Source: Castellaniella sp. S9 (GTDB lineage: Bacteria > Pseudomonadota > Gammaproteobacteria > Burkholderiales > Burkholderiaceae_B). Taken from it: 64,000 nt of DNA. Shown here piece by piece: positions 24,691 to 32,673 of this stretch; position 1 is the stretch's first letter, and the number at the start of each line of letters is the position of its first letter. The position numbers and the translations under genes were made by a program. The notes under the pieces are model-generated. The model had not been told where the DNA came from, did not search any database, and saw only the letters and a program-made list of their open reading frames with translations. The stretch covers positions 1 through 64,000 of the forward strand of contig NZ_JAPFGD010000002.1 of the NCBI RefSeq assembly GCF_027257175.1, read 5' to 3'.

Positions 24691-25236
24691 CTACAGTGCG
24701 TGGGCGGTGGTGCCGCCCTCGCCGATCTGCAGGGCCTGGTTGAAACGGTTGAAGAAGCCGCACAGCGTGATGCGCAGCGTCAGCTCCACGATCTGCGATT
24801 CGGTGAAGACCTCGCGCAGGCGGTCGAACAGCGAATCCGGCAGCCGCTGCGCGGATTGCGTGACCGCGGCGGCGTACTCGACGACGAGCCTGTCGGTGTC
24901 GGTGAGGGGGGCGGACGTGGTGCCGTCGATCAATTGCTGCGGATCCTCGATGTCCAGCCCCTGGACCTGCAGGCGCGGCGTATGGCCGACGACACAGTAC
25001 TGGCAGCGGTTCAGATGCGAGGTGACGATGATGGCCAATTCCGCATGCCGCAGCGAGATGCCTTGCCGGTTCTTCAGGGTCAGCAGCATGTCGAACAGGT
25101 GTTCCGCCGCGGGCTCCACCTGTGCAAGCACCCGGAATTGCTCCGCGAAATGATCGCTGCCCAGCGTGTAGTGGGGAAAGAGCGCCTGGAGCTTGGGACT
25201 CAAGGATTCGACGGCGGGTTCGGAGACACGGGGCAT
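24691..25236 (-). CDS. AhpD-like carboxymuconolactone decarboxylase family protein
   Basis: The 181-residue protein has the AhpD core with the redox pair and proton relay in CQYCVVGHTPRL (CxxC-x3-H), preceded by GISLRHAELAIIVTSHLNR. Proteins with this motif are thiol-dependent peroxidase or disulfide reductase-like enzymes. Start at 25236 was preferred over a longer frame with no N-terminal homology. It precedes the Liv-type operon on the same strand by 48 bases and may be co-transcribed. Confidence 0.75.
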   Translation of the reverse strand: MPRVSEPAVESLSPKLQALFPHYTLGSDHFAEQFRVLAQVEPAAEHLFDMLLTLKNRQGISLRHAELAIIVTSHLNRCQYCVVGHTPRLQVQGLDIEDPQQLIDGTTSAPLTDTDRLVVEYAAAVTQSAQRLPDSLFDRLREVFTESQIVELTLRITLCGFFNRFNQALQIGEGGTTAHAL

Positions 25237-25299
25237 GGTGGGCTCGGCTGGATGCGTGGACGAACTGCGAAGCAGGCTGTGGCAAAGATCAATGACAAA

Positions 25300-25317
25300 G
25301 GGGCCGCAAGCGGCCCC
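25300..25317 (-). terminator. Terminator after the binding-protein gene
   Basis: GGGGCCGC and GCGGCCCC (25300-25307 and 25310-25317) form a perfect 8-bp stem with an AA loop. On the minus strand the stem is followed by CTTTGTCATT. It lies about 100 bases beyond the stop of the gene ending at 25422. Confidence 0.5.
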
Positions 25318-25421
25318 GAGGCACGGGTACGGTGCCGACGACACCCGCGTGGATATGCGTCGTTATTCTATGCAGTCCTGGAAAGCCATTCCAATATCGG
25401 ATCCCTATATCCTTATACTGT

Positions 25422-26444
25422 TTAGTCATACAACGATTGCGACGCCCGGGCTGCCTGGGCATAAAGAGCCGGCAACTGGATGCCTCGCGCGGCCAGGCGG
25501 GCGGGCCGCAGCGCGATCTGGAATTCCAGGCTGTCCTCGGGCGGGGGCAGGGGGGTGCCGTCCCGGATCGAGGCGAGAACGTCCAGCGCCTTGCGCGCCG
25601 CTTGTTCCCCCAGGCCATAGGGCGAGGGAATCACCGCCAGCGCGCCGCCCCCGGCGACGAAGCTTTCGCGCACGCCAACGGCCAAGGGCTTCGATTCGCG
25701 CTCGGTCCAGTCCGCCACGAACAGCCTGTCGGTCTCGGTGGGATCCTCGGGACCCCTCGGCAGGCCGCCGGTACTCAGCACGAGAAGCACGTCGGTGTCG
25801 CGCGCGGCGGCATGCACGGTAGCCTGCCAGGCCTCGAAGTCGTCCACCAGGTCCACCCCCAGCAATCGATGCGGGCCCCAGTCGAAGCTGCGCACCTGTT
25901 GTCCCTCCGCCTGGCCGGTCGGGTCGTCGATGCCCAGCGCGCGGATGCGCAGCGCCGGCCGGCCCAGGTGGCGCAGCAGTTCGACGATCTGGGCGAGCGG
26001 CAGGGCCTCGTGGACGCCGGTGACGTTGCCCGCCGTTGTATAGCCGAAGCTGGCGGGGTCCTCGCCCATTGCATAGACCAGGCGCGGACCGGGCCGGCCG
26101 GCGTAGTGGCGGCCGACGTGGACCTGGGCCTCCTCGCCGATCGCCACCAGCACGTCCGGTTCCCAACTGTCGACGGCGCCCTGGTTGCGCCGGCCGGCAG
26201 CCGCCCATTGCGCGGGGCTCATGTCCCCGGAGAACGACATATAGCGCCAACGCACGGCGATCGGCCGGCGGTTGCGGGCCAGCTCCCGCTGGATGCCGGT
26301 GTTGACGGCGGTTTCCCAGGGTCCGGTTTCGGAAAAGGAGTGCAGGATGAGCATGCGCGGTTTTTGATGGTTGAAGGCGACCAGCAGCGCCAGCAGCAGC
26401 ACCGTGAACAGGCTTGCGAACACCAGGGCCAGGCGGTTTTTCAT
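25422..26444 (-). CDS. ABC-type substrate-binding protein (PF04392-like)
   Basis: The 340-residue protein starts MKNRLALVFASLFTVLLLAL, a membrane anchor or signal sequence, and continues with a type I periplasmic-binding fold resembling the PF04392 family (MLILHSFSETGPWETAVNTGIQ, PDVLVAIGEEAQVHV, VYAMGEDPASFG). No ABC permease or ATPase accompanies it. It lies 7 bases after the SLC13-type transporter gene on the same strand, so the two probably serve one substrate or signal. Confidence 0.7.
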   Translation of the reverse strand: MKNRLALVFASLFTVLLLALLVAFNHQKPRMLILHSFSETGPWETAVNTGIQRELARNRRPIAVRWRYMSFSGDMSPAQWAAAGRRNQGAVDSWEPDVLVAIGEEAQVHVGRHYAGRPGPRLVYAMGEDPASFGYTTAGNVTGVHEALPLAQIVELLRHLGRPALRIRALGIDDPTGQAEGQQVRSFDWGPHRLLGVDLVDDFEAWQATVHAAARDTDVLLVLSTGGLPRGPEDPTETDRLFVADWTERESKPLAVGVRESFVAGGGALAVIPSPYGLGEQAARKALDVLASIRDGTPLPPPEDSLEFQIALRPARLAARGIQLPALYAQAARASQSLYD

Positions 26445-26451
26445 GGCGGCC

Positions 26452-28308
26452 TCAATACAGTCCCAGCCATCGCCAGTACGGGATGGACGCATAGGCCAGC
26501 ACGACCCGCAAGGGGTTCAGCCACCAGGCGTAGTGAAAGAACAGCGTCTCGTCGCAGCGCGCGCGCAGGCCGCCGGCCAGCACCTGCTGGAAGGAGGAAT
26601 TCTGGTGCGGCATGAACCAGATGTCGGAGAACAGCGAGGTCAGGAACAGGACCACCCAAGGGTGGATGCCCTGGTCCATGCCGATCGGCATGAGCAGCGT
26701 GGCCGACAGGATCATGCCCGCGGTCAGCGGCAGCGCCAGGCGCAGCAGCAGGGTCACCGCCAGCGCGAGCAGGATGAACCAGCCCAGCTGGCCGCCGATC
26801 CAGTCGAACCGGTGGCCGACCGTGTCGATCATCACCTCGGTCAGCCCCAGGTAATGGATGGCCTGGGTCAAGCCGTCCAGGGCCAACAGGAAGAAAATCA
26901 AGGGCCAGTCGATCCCGGTCTGGAAGCCGCGCTTGTCGAACAGGCCCAGCGCCAGCAGGCTGGCCAGCACGAAACCGGCGAGCCAGGCCGGCTGGGACTG
27001 GTGCCACTGGGGCACGGCTGCGCCGCCCAGGAACAGCAGGAAGGCCAGCGCGGCCACCCATTCCTGCGGCCGCAGCCGGCCCAGCACCGCGATCTGGCCG
27101 GCGATGCGTTCCGCCGGCAGGGCGCGGCGCGGTGTGTCCGCGCGGAACAGAAAGCGCATCGCCAGCAGGTGGCAGGTCAGCAGCCCGACGGCGACGACGC
27201 CGGCGCCCACCAGCCACCAGATGCCCTGGAATTCCTGCCGCACCTGGATCGGCAGCATCGTGAAGGCGGCCAGGTTGGAGGATTTCGCGGTCAGCAGCAG
27301 CGGCGAAAACAAGGTGGCGCCGGTGAAGGTGGCGATCATGAGGCCGGTGGCCTCGCGGCTGTGCGCGGGGGCGGCCAGGCTGTCGTCCATTTCACGGTAC
27401 AGCGGCAGCAGCAGCGCGAGGCGCGCGTTCGAGGACGGCATGACGATGGACAATACGAAACCGAAGGCGGTCAGGGCGCTGCGGTGCCAGAACGGCGAAT
27501 CGGGCAGTCGGGCGAGTATCCCCAGCATGACGCGGTAGGCCAGCCCGGAACTGACCAGGACCGCCGACAGGGCGTACACCCCCAGCAGCAGCAGGAAGGT
27601 GCGCGAATAAAAGCCGTGCAGCGCCACCTGGGCCGGTACCAGGTCGATGAACAGCATCGCCACCACGGCGATGATGGGCGGGATGTATTCGTCGACCAGC
27701 GAGAACAGCCACATCAGGGCCGTCATGGTGAACAGGCCCAGATAGACCGCGCTGTGCTGGGGCAGGCCGAGGTGGCCGCCCGCGTACCAGGCCAGCAGCG
27801 GCAGGGTCAGCGTGGCCACCCAGCCGATGCGTTGCTTCAGCGGCAGGGGCGCCGGGGCCTTGGGGGCGGGGGCCTGTGTGTCGGGGGGCGGCAGTTCGCC
27901 CAAGCGCGCCGCCAGGCCCAGCAGCGCCCCCGATCTGATCCGGGGGTCGCGGGCGGCCGGTGCCGCCAGGGCGCTGCGCGGCAGGCGCAGGGCCGAGACC
28001 GCGGTCGCCGCCCGCGCCGTTGCGAGGTAGCGTGCCTGCCCGGCCGGGGCGTCGGCCAGGGCCTCGGCGCCGAGGTCGTCGCCGGGACCGAGCGTGCGGC
28101 GCGCCTGCGCCGCGATGAGTTCGGCCGCGCCGTCCAGTATCCGGTAATAGTGGTCGGCGGGCTCGCCTGCCCGGATGATGTCGGTGCCGGCGGGGAATTC
28201 GCAGCACTGGGCGGCGGCCAGCAGCCGGGCGTGTTCCTGCGGCGTGCAAGCGGCCAGCAGGGGGCATTCCCGCAGGGCGGTGGCGATCTCTGCCTGTGTG
28301 AGTGACAT
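26452..28308 (-). CDS. SLC13/DASS-type transporter with N-terminal cNMP-binding domain
   Basis: The 618-residue protein is a fusion. Residues 1-120 resemble a cyclic-nucleotide-binding domain (CPLLAACTPQEHARLLAAAQCCEFPAGTDIIRAGEPADHYYRILDG); residues 165-618 form a divalent anion/Na+ symporter with about a dozen helices, including IPPIIAVVAMLFIDLVP, VMPSSNARLALLLPL (the SNT-like motif) and ATFTGATLFSPLLLTAKSSN. The ATG at 28308 follows the domain boundary; longer frames run into the divergent aldo/keto reductase gene. Such fusions suggest transport gated by a nucleotide, inferred from family knowledge. Confidence 0.8.
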   Translation of the reverse strand: MSLTQAEIATALRECPLLAACTPQEHARLLAAAQCCEFPAGTDIIRAGEPADHYYRILDGAAELIAAQARRTLGPGDDLGAEALADAPAGQARYLATARAATAVSALRLPRSALAAPAARDPRIRSGALLGLAARLGELPPPDTQAPAPKAPAPLPLKQRIGWVATLTLPLLAWYAGGHLGLPQHSAVYLGLFTMTALMWLFSLVDEYIPPIIAVVAMLFIDLVPAQVALHGFYSRTFLLLLGVYALSAVLVSSGLAYRVMLGILARLPDSPFWHRSALTAFGFVLSIVMPSSNARLALLLPLYREMDDSLAAPAHSREATGLMIATFTGATLFSPLLLTAKSSNLAAFTMLPIQVRQEFQGIWWLVGAGVVAVGLLTCHLLAMRFLFRADTPRRALPAERIAGQIAVLGRLRPQEWVAALAFLLFLGGAAVPQWHQSQPAWLAGFVLASLLALGLFDKRGFQTGIDWPLIFFLLALDGLTQAIHYLGLTEVMIDTVGHRFDWIGGQLGWFILLALAVTLLLRLALPLTAGMILSATLLMPIGMDQGIHPWVVLFLTSLFSDIWFMPHQNSSFQQVLAGGLRARCDETLFFHYAWWLNPLRVVLAYASIPYWRWLGLY

Positions 28309-28473
28309 CCCGTTGAATCCGTATCTATTTTTTTCCGGGCCTCGCCAGCTTAACTCAGAAAGTGCGGCCGCAGGCTCGGGGCTTGCACCCAGCGCGCTGC
28401 GCAAGCGGCTTCGGCGCGCCGACGGCATAATGTCGCTATAGGCTCGTTTCCACCGGTTTTCCCAGGAGATTCC

Positions 28474-29310
28474 ATGTCGATTGTTTCCGTCCCCACCGTT
28501 ACACTGTCCAACGGCGTCCGCATGCCGGGCATCGGCCTGGGAACCTGGCCGATGGACGATGCGCAGGCCGCGGGCGCCGTCGCCTCCGCGCTGGCCGCGG
28601 GCTATCGCCTGATCGATACCGCCGAGAACTATGGCAACGAGCACGGGGTGGGCGAGGGCTTCCGGGCCTCCGGGGTCGCGCGCGACGAGGTGTTCCTCAC
28701 CACCAAGTTCAATCGCCAATGGCACAGCAAGGACGGCGTGCGCCAGGCCTGCGAGGCCAGCTTGCGCCGCCTTGGCATGGATTACATCGACTTGTTCCTG
28801 ATCCACTGGCCCATCCCGGACCAGGATCGTTACGTCGAGGCTTTCCAGGGCATGACGGCGCTGGTCGAAGCCGGTCTGGTGCGCGCCATCGGCACCTCGA
28901 ACTTCAAGGTCGCGCACCTGCAGCGCCTGTTCGATGCGGGCCTGGTGCCTCAGGTGAACCAGATCCAGCTGGACCCCTACCATTTGCGGCCGGACATCGT
29001 GGCGGTGCACCGTGACCGCGGCATCGTGACCGAGGCCTGGGGGCCGCTGGGCCGCGCCGGCAGCGGCATGATCAATGACCCGGCCATCGCAGCCATTGCC
29101 CGGCGCCATGACCGCACGCCGGCCCAGGTGCTGTTGCGCTGGAGCGTGCAGTCCGGCTATGTCCCGGTCCCGAAATCCGCCGATCCGGCACGCCAGGCGC
29201 AAAACCTGTCGGTGTTCGATTTCACCCTGTCGGACGAGGACATGGCGGCGATCGATCGCCTGGACCGGCACGATCCCCAGATGCTCGACTCGGACGTATA
29301 CGGGCATTGA
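28474..29310 (+). CDS. Aldo/keto reductase
   Basis: The 278-residue protein is a full-length AKR TIM barrel. The catalytic tetrad is visible: Asp and Tyr in RLIDTAENYGNE, Lys in FLTTKFNRQW and His in FLIHWPIPD. The phosphate-binding VPVPKSADPARQAQNL near residue 230 indicates NADPH. It resembles 2,5-diketo-gluconate reductase-like enzymes (YvgN/DkgA branch). It is divergent from the SLC13-type gene and stands alone. Confidence 0.9.
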   Translation: MSIVSVPTVTLSNGVRMPGIGLGTWPMDDAQAAGAVASALAAGYRLIDTAENYGNEHGVGEGFRASGVARDEVFLTTKFNRQWHSKDGVRQACEASLRRLGMDYIDLFLIHWPIPDQDRYVEAFQGMTALVEAGLVRAIGTSNFKVAHLQRLFDAGLVPQVNQIQLDPYHLRPDIVAVHRDRGIVTEAWGPLGRAGSGMINDPAIAAIARRHDRTPAQVLLRWSVQSGYVPVPKSADPARQAQNLSVFDFTLSDEDMAAIDRLDRHDPQMLDSDVYGH

Positions 29311-29411
29311 CCGGACGGGGGCGGCGCACGATGTTGCCGCCTCGCCCCTGGTGTAATCGGCGGCGCCTCACCTACAATGTGTCACTTCGTAAACCGATGA
29401 CGGGGCGCCCC

Positions 29412-29570
29412 ATGATCATGATGTTGCCTTTCCTGACCGCCTTGCTGGCCATAGGCTTTGCCATCAGCGGACGGCGCGGCGCGTGCATCGGCCTGTGGGT
29501 CGTGACCTTGCTGGTTTTCGCGGCCTGGTGCCAGTATCACATGACCGGCGTGCTTCCCATTTCCCTCTAG
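29412..29570 (+). CDS. DUF5993-family small membrane protein
   Basis: The 52-residue protein has two hydrophobic helices with a basic turn (MLPFLTALLAIGFAISGRRGACIGLWVVTLLVFAAWCQYHMTGVL, quoted only in part elsewhere). Size, the GRRGACIGLW turn and location before a dsbB-like gene match DUF5993 proteins, which often accompany DsbB. Several ATG codons (29397, 29412, 29418, 29421) are possible starts. The stop TAG at 29568-29570 lies in the CTAG that begins the inverted-repeat element, so the native stop may have been replaced. Confidence 0.6.
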   Translation: MIMMLPFLTALLAIGFAISGRRGACIGLWVVTLLVFAAWCQYHMTGVLPISL

Positions 29571-29838
29571 GGCCTGTTCACACTAATTAAGGAGTCGCGA
29601 AGCCATGAAAAATCTGGCTGAACAAGGCGCCTGGCGCAGCGCGTATGTCCATACGCGCAAGACGGGCAACGCAGGGCAGGCGGATTTTTCATGGCTTCCC
29701 GCAGGGTTGAGTCTGAACGCCGCCGCCCGCTGCGTTGTCCATCCTCGCAAGGCATTGAGCCTTGCTGCGGTGGACGCCTTGCGCTCGACAGCGTTCAGAC
29801 CCAACGCGATCTCCTTAATTAGTGTGAACAGGCCCTAG
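29567..29838. mobile_element. 272-bp miniature inverted-repeat element (MITE-like)
   Basis: The ends are perfect 28-bp inverted repeats (29567-29594 and 29811-29838), each bordered by CTAG. Inside are further repeats: a 16-bp perfect pair GAAGCCATGAAAAATC (29599-29614 with 29683-29698) around a hairpin GCGCGTATG-TC-CATACGCGC (29639-29658), and a second arm whose 15-bp ends (29706-29720 with 29791-29805) match at 14 positions. The whole can fold as a two-armed cruciform. CTAG at both ends could be the target duplication or part of the repeats, and would fit IS5-family mobilisation. It codes for nothing convincing. Confidence 0.8.
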
Positions 29839-29848
29839 GCGGACGATC

Positions 29849-30415
29849 ATGGCAGGCGATATTTTTTCGGGTTCACGGCGTTTTTCGGATGGGATGAATG
29901 CGCTCGGCCTGGCGGCCGTCTGCGGCGTGCTCCTCATGGCCTTCATCTGGCAGGTCGCCTTCGACGAACTGCCGTGCCCCTTGTGCCTGCTGCAGCGGGT
30001 GGGCTTCGTGCTGGTGGGCATCGGCCTGCTGCTCAATGTGCGATTCGGGCCGTCCCCCCTGCATTACGCCCTGATTCTCTTTTCCGCCCTGGCCGGCGCG
30101 TTTGCCGCCGGCCGCCAGATGCTGCTGCATATCGGCCCCGCCGACCCGGGCTACGGCTCGCCGTTCCTGGGACTGCACTTCTATACCTGGGCGTTCGTGC
30201 TCTTCGTCCTCGCCATGGCCTGGACGGCGGCCATGCTGGTGATCGATCGGGCCTGCGCCGATGCGCCGCGAGTGCGCAGGAACGGGCCGCTGGTCCGGGC
30301 GATCATCTGGCTGTTCTTCGCCCTGGTCGCCGCCAACCTGGTGTCCACCCTGCTGGAATGCGGCTTTGGCGCCTGCCCCGACGATCCGGTGTCCTATCTG
30401 TGGTGGCCCCGCTGA
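29849..30415 (+). CDS. DsbB-like disulfide bond formation protein
   Basis: The 188-residue membrane protein has the DsbB first-loop motif ELPCPLCLLQRVGF near residue 45 and about five helices. The second Cys pair, normally in the loop between helices 3 and 4, is not there; instead CGFGAC lies near the C-terminus (residues 171-176) after the last helix. It belongs to the DsbB-like group associated with DUF5993 proteins. The inverted-repeat element ends 10 bases before its start codon, so its native promoter or coupling has been displaced. Confidence 0.8.
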   Translation: MAGDIFSGSRRFSDGMNALGLAAVCGVLLMAFIWQVAFDELPCPLCLLQRVGFVLVGIGLLLNVRFGPSPLHYALILFSALAGAFAAGRQMLLHIGPADPGYGSPFLGLHFYTWAFVLFVLAMAWTAAMLVIDRACADAPRVRRNGPLVRAIIWLFFALVAANLVSTLLECGFGACPDDPVSYLWWPR

Positions 30416-30425
30416 GGCGGGGACA

Positions 30426-31196
30426 CTAGGCCCGCATCCTCATCCGCGCGCGGATCTGCTGGGCGACCTGAACGATGCCCTGGGCGATGGATTTTTCCCG
30501 TTTCTTGTCCAGCCGGTCGGTGGGTATCGACGTGCTGACGGCGATCCGCCGTCCCAGCGGTGTTTTCCCCGCGTAGGCCGCAAAGCAGATGAGGCCGGCG
30601 GCGACTTCCTCGAGGTCGCGGGCCAGGCCGGTCTGGCGCACCTCGGCCAGTTCGCGCAGGAGGATCTCGCGTCGGGTGATCGTGCGTTCGGTGACGGCCG
30701 GCAGCCGGGCCGGCAGCAGCCGCAGGATTTCCTCGTCGGGCAGCTGCGCCAGCAGCGATTTGCCCAGGGCGCAGGTATGGACGGGCAGCCGGGATCCGAG
30801 GTCGGAGACCAGCCGGACAGGGCGATGGGCGTCCTCGCGGGCCAGATAGACGACCTCGCCGCCCTGCAGGACGGCAAGCTGGACGACCTCGTTGTGCTGC
30901 TCGACGAAGGCGGTGGCCACGGCACGGAAGGTGTTCTGCAGGCCGTCGTGGTGAATGTACGAGCAGCCGAGCACGTAGAGGCCGATGCCGACCACGTAGC
31001 CGCTGCCTTGTTTCTCGATCCAGCGGCGCTGCTCCAGCGAATCGAGCAGCAGATAGAGCGTGCTTTTGGCGAGTCCCGTGTGCTGCGCCAGTTCAGTGGG
31101 ACGTACCGGCTCGTTGCGGGAGGCCAGCAGGCGCAGGATCGCATCGGCCCGGTCCACGGCGGGGGCGGCGGATTTGGGTACGGTCATCTCATCCAT
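30426..31196 (-). CDS. IclR-family transcriptional regulator
   Basis: The 256-residue protein has the IclR winged helix (RADAILRLLASRNEPVRPTELAQHTGLAKSTLYLLLDSL, residues 15-55) and the effector domain with LPVHTCALGKSLLAQLP and GLICFAAYAGKTPLGRRIAVS. It is divergent from the GH88 gene, with the palindrome GAACAAT-CT-ATTGTTC between them. Nearly the same sequence lies before the FAH/TRAP operon at 42052, so it probably controls both. Confidence 0.9.
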   Translation of the reverse strand: MDEMTVPKSAAPAVDRADAILRLLASRNEPVRPTELAQHTGLAKSTLYLLLDSLEQRRWIEKQGSGYVVGIGLYVLGCSYIHHDGLQNTFRAVATAFVEQHNEVVQLAVLQGGEVVYLAREDAHRPVRLVSDLGSRLPVHTCALGKSLLAQLPDEEILRLLPARLPAVTERTITRREILLRELAEVRQTGLARDLEEVAAGLICFAAYAGKTPLGRRIAVSTSIPTDRLDKKREKSIAQGIVQVAQQIRARMRMRA

Positions 31197-31220
31197 CGTC
31201 GTCCAATATATCGGAAATTA

Positions 31221-31236
31221 GAACAATCTATTGTTC
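31221..31236. promoter_or_regulatory. IclR operator candidate (site 1)
   Basis: GAACAAT (31221-31227), CT, ATTGTTC (31230-31236) is a perfect 7-2-7 palindrome between the divergent iclR and GH88 genes. IclR regulators bind palindromes of this size. Confidence 0.6.
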
Positions 31237-31331
31237 CACTTCGGCAGTCTATATACACTTCGCTGCAAAGTCCAAGGATTTCGCAATGGGGCAACCCGCT
31301 ATTCATCGACAAGTTCAAGGGAGCTGAACAT

Positions 31332-32567
31332 ATGAATCAAGAGGCTGCGGCCGCCGGACAGGCCTTGCCGAACGACATGCGCGAGCTGTTCGACCGAACG
31401 CTTGATCGCGTGGCGCAGAAAGTCGCCGAAGACGAGCCCCGCCTGGGCGTGGAGTTCCCCTACGTGACCTTGCCCGACGGGTCCTGGGACCTGCTGCCGG
31501 CCTCCGTGTCGGCCGGCTACACCGGCGAGGCATGGAGCCACGGCAACTGGTTCTGCGGTTTCTGGGTGGGGCTGCTGCTGGCGTCCCATCTGCATACGGG
31601 CGACCCGCGCTACATGACCTGGGCGCGCGAACGCATGCGCCTGGTGGCGCAGCGCGCCGACGACGGCAACACGCATGACATCGGCTTCATCTTCGAAAGC
31701 AGCGCGGTGCCGGGTTTTCACATCACCGGCGATGACTGGTATGCGCAAATCGCGCTGCGGGCCGCCGACCGGCTGCGCGCGCGCCTGGTCACCACGCCGG
31801 GGGGCGCCTACCTGGCCTCGTGGGGGCCGATGGATGATCCGCGCGGGCGCCGCAGCTCGGCGATCGACACCATGGCCAATTTGCCTCTCTTGTATTGGGC
31901 GGCAAACCATAGTGGCGACGGCAGCTATCGCATGGCGGCCGATGCGCACGCGGCCATGACGGCCAAGGGTTTCCTGCGTCCCAATTGGTCGACCTACCAC
32001 GCGGTCGAATACGACGAGGCCACCGGCCGGCGCACGCGCGGCTTCACGTTCCAGGGGGCGGGGGACGAATCCGATTGGGCGCGCGGGCAGGGCTGGGCCA
32101 TCTACGGCTATGTCGAGTCCCTGCGCGAGACTCGCAAGGCGCGCTATCTGGATCTGGCGGAAAAGACCGCCAACTACTACCTCGAGCGCCTGGGCGACCG
32201 CCTGGTGCCGCCCTGGGATTTCGATGCCGAGGGCGCGGATGCCGAGATCAAGGATACGGCCACCACGGCAATCGTCGCCTCGGCCCTGATCGAGCTGGGG
32301 ACCATTCACCCGGATCGGGCCGCGCGCGCGGCCTGGCGCGCCCGCGGCCTGGATATGCTGGCCGGCCTGTGCCGTGAGGAATTCGCGGACGATCCCGCCC
32401 ATCGGGGGCTGCTGCGCAACAGCTGCTATTCCCGGCCGCACAAGCAAGGCGTGGTCAGCGCGACCATGTTCGGGGATTACTTCTTCGTGGAAGCCCTCTG
32501 CCGGGCGGTGATGCCGGGCCGCTTCCTGCCGGCCTCCTCGCCGGTCACGCCCGCGGCGTCGGTCTGA
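31332..32567 (+). CDS. Glycoside hydrolase family 88 (unsaturated uronyl hydrolase)
   Basis: The 411-residue cytoplasmic protein has the (alpha/alpha)6-barrel features of GH88: NWFCGFWVGLLLASHLHTGD, then NTHDIGFIFESS with one catalytic-site Asp and SSAIDTMANLPLLYWAA with the second, both matching unsaturated glucuronyl hydrolases, and RGQGWAIYGY. The enzyme releases unsaturated uronic acids from oligosaccharides made by polysaccharide lyases. Start at 31332 is the first ATG after the regulatory region. It is divergent from iclR and convergent with the Ldh-type operon. Confidence 0.85.
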   Translation: MNQEAAAAGQALPNDMRELFDRTLDRVAQKVAEDEPRLGVEFPYVTLPDGSWDLLPASVSAGYTGEAWSHGNWFCGFWVGLLLASHLHTGDPRYMTWARERMRLVAQRADDGNTHDIGFIFESSAVPGFHITGDDWYAQIALRAADRLRARLVTTPGGAYLASWGPMDDPRGRRSSAIDTMANLPLLYWAANHSGDGSYRMAADAHAAMTAKGFLRPNWSTYHAVEYDEATGRRTRGFTFQGAGDESDWARGQGWAIYGYVESLRETRKARYLDLAEKTANYYLERLGDRLVPPWDFDAEGADAEIKDTATTAIVASALIELGTIHPDRAARAAWRARGLDMLAGLCREEFADDPAHRGLLRNSCYSRPHKQGVVSATMFGDYFFVEALCRAVMPGRFLPASSPVTPAASV

Positions 32568-32588
32568 GACTCCCAGCCCGATAGACAG

Positions 32589-32625
32589 CGACCCAGGCCG
32601 TTTCCGAGCCTGGGTCGTTTTCTTT
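32589..32625. terminator. Terminator between the GH88 and Ldh-type genes
   Basis: CGACCCAGGC (32589-32598) pairs with GCCTGGGTCG (32608-32617) around a 9-base loop, and TTTTCTTT follows. It lies 22 bases after the GH88 stop and faces the convergent operon end. Confidence 0.8.
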
Positions 32626-32673
32626 GGGACCGAGCCGCAGGCAGGCGCCATGCCTGGCAGCGTTTCGTTGGCG

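Noticed and set aside
26371-28305. A 644-codon open frame opposite the SLC13-type transporter
   Set aside because: It is exactly antisense to a well-supported transporter, rich in Gln/Gly/Arg and without homology.
28309-29307. An N-terminal extension of the SLC13-type transporter to 951 residues
   Set aside because: The extension is antisense to the aldo/keto reductase and its divergent promoter region; the cNMP domain begins right after the ATG at 28308.
29605-29838. Open frames inside the inverted-repeat element on both strands
   Set aside because: They arise from the palindromic structure; the two strands give similar short peptides with no family resemblance.
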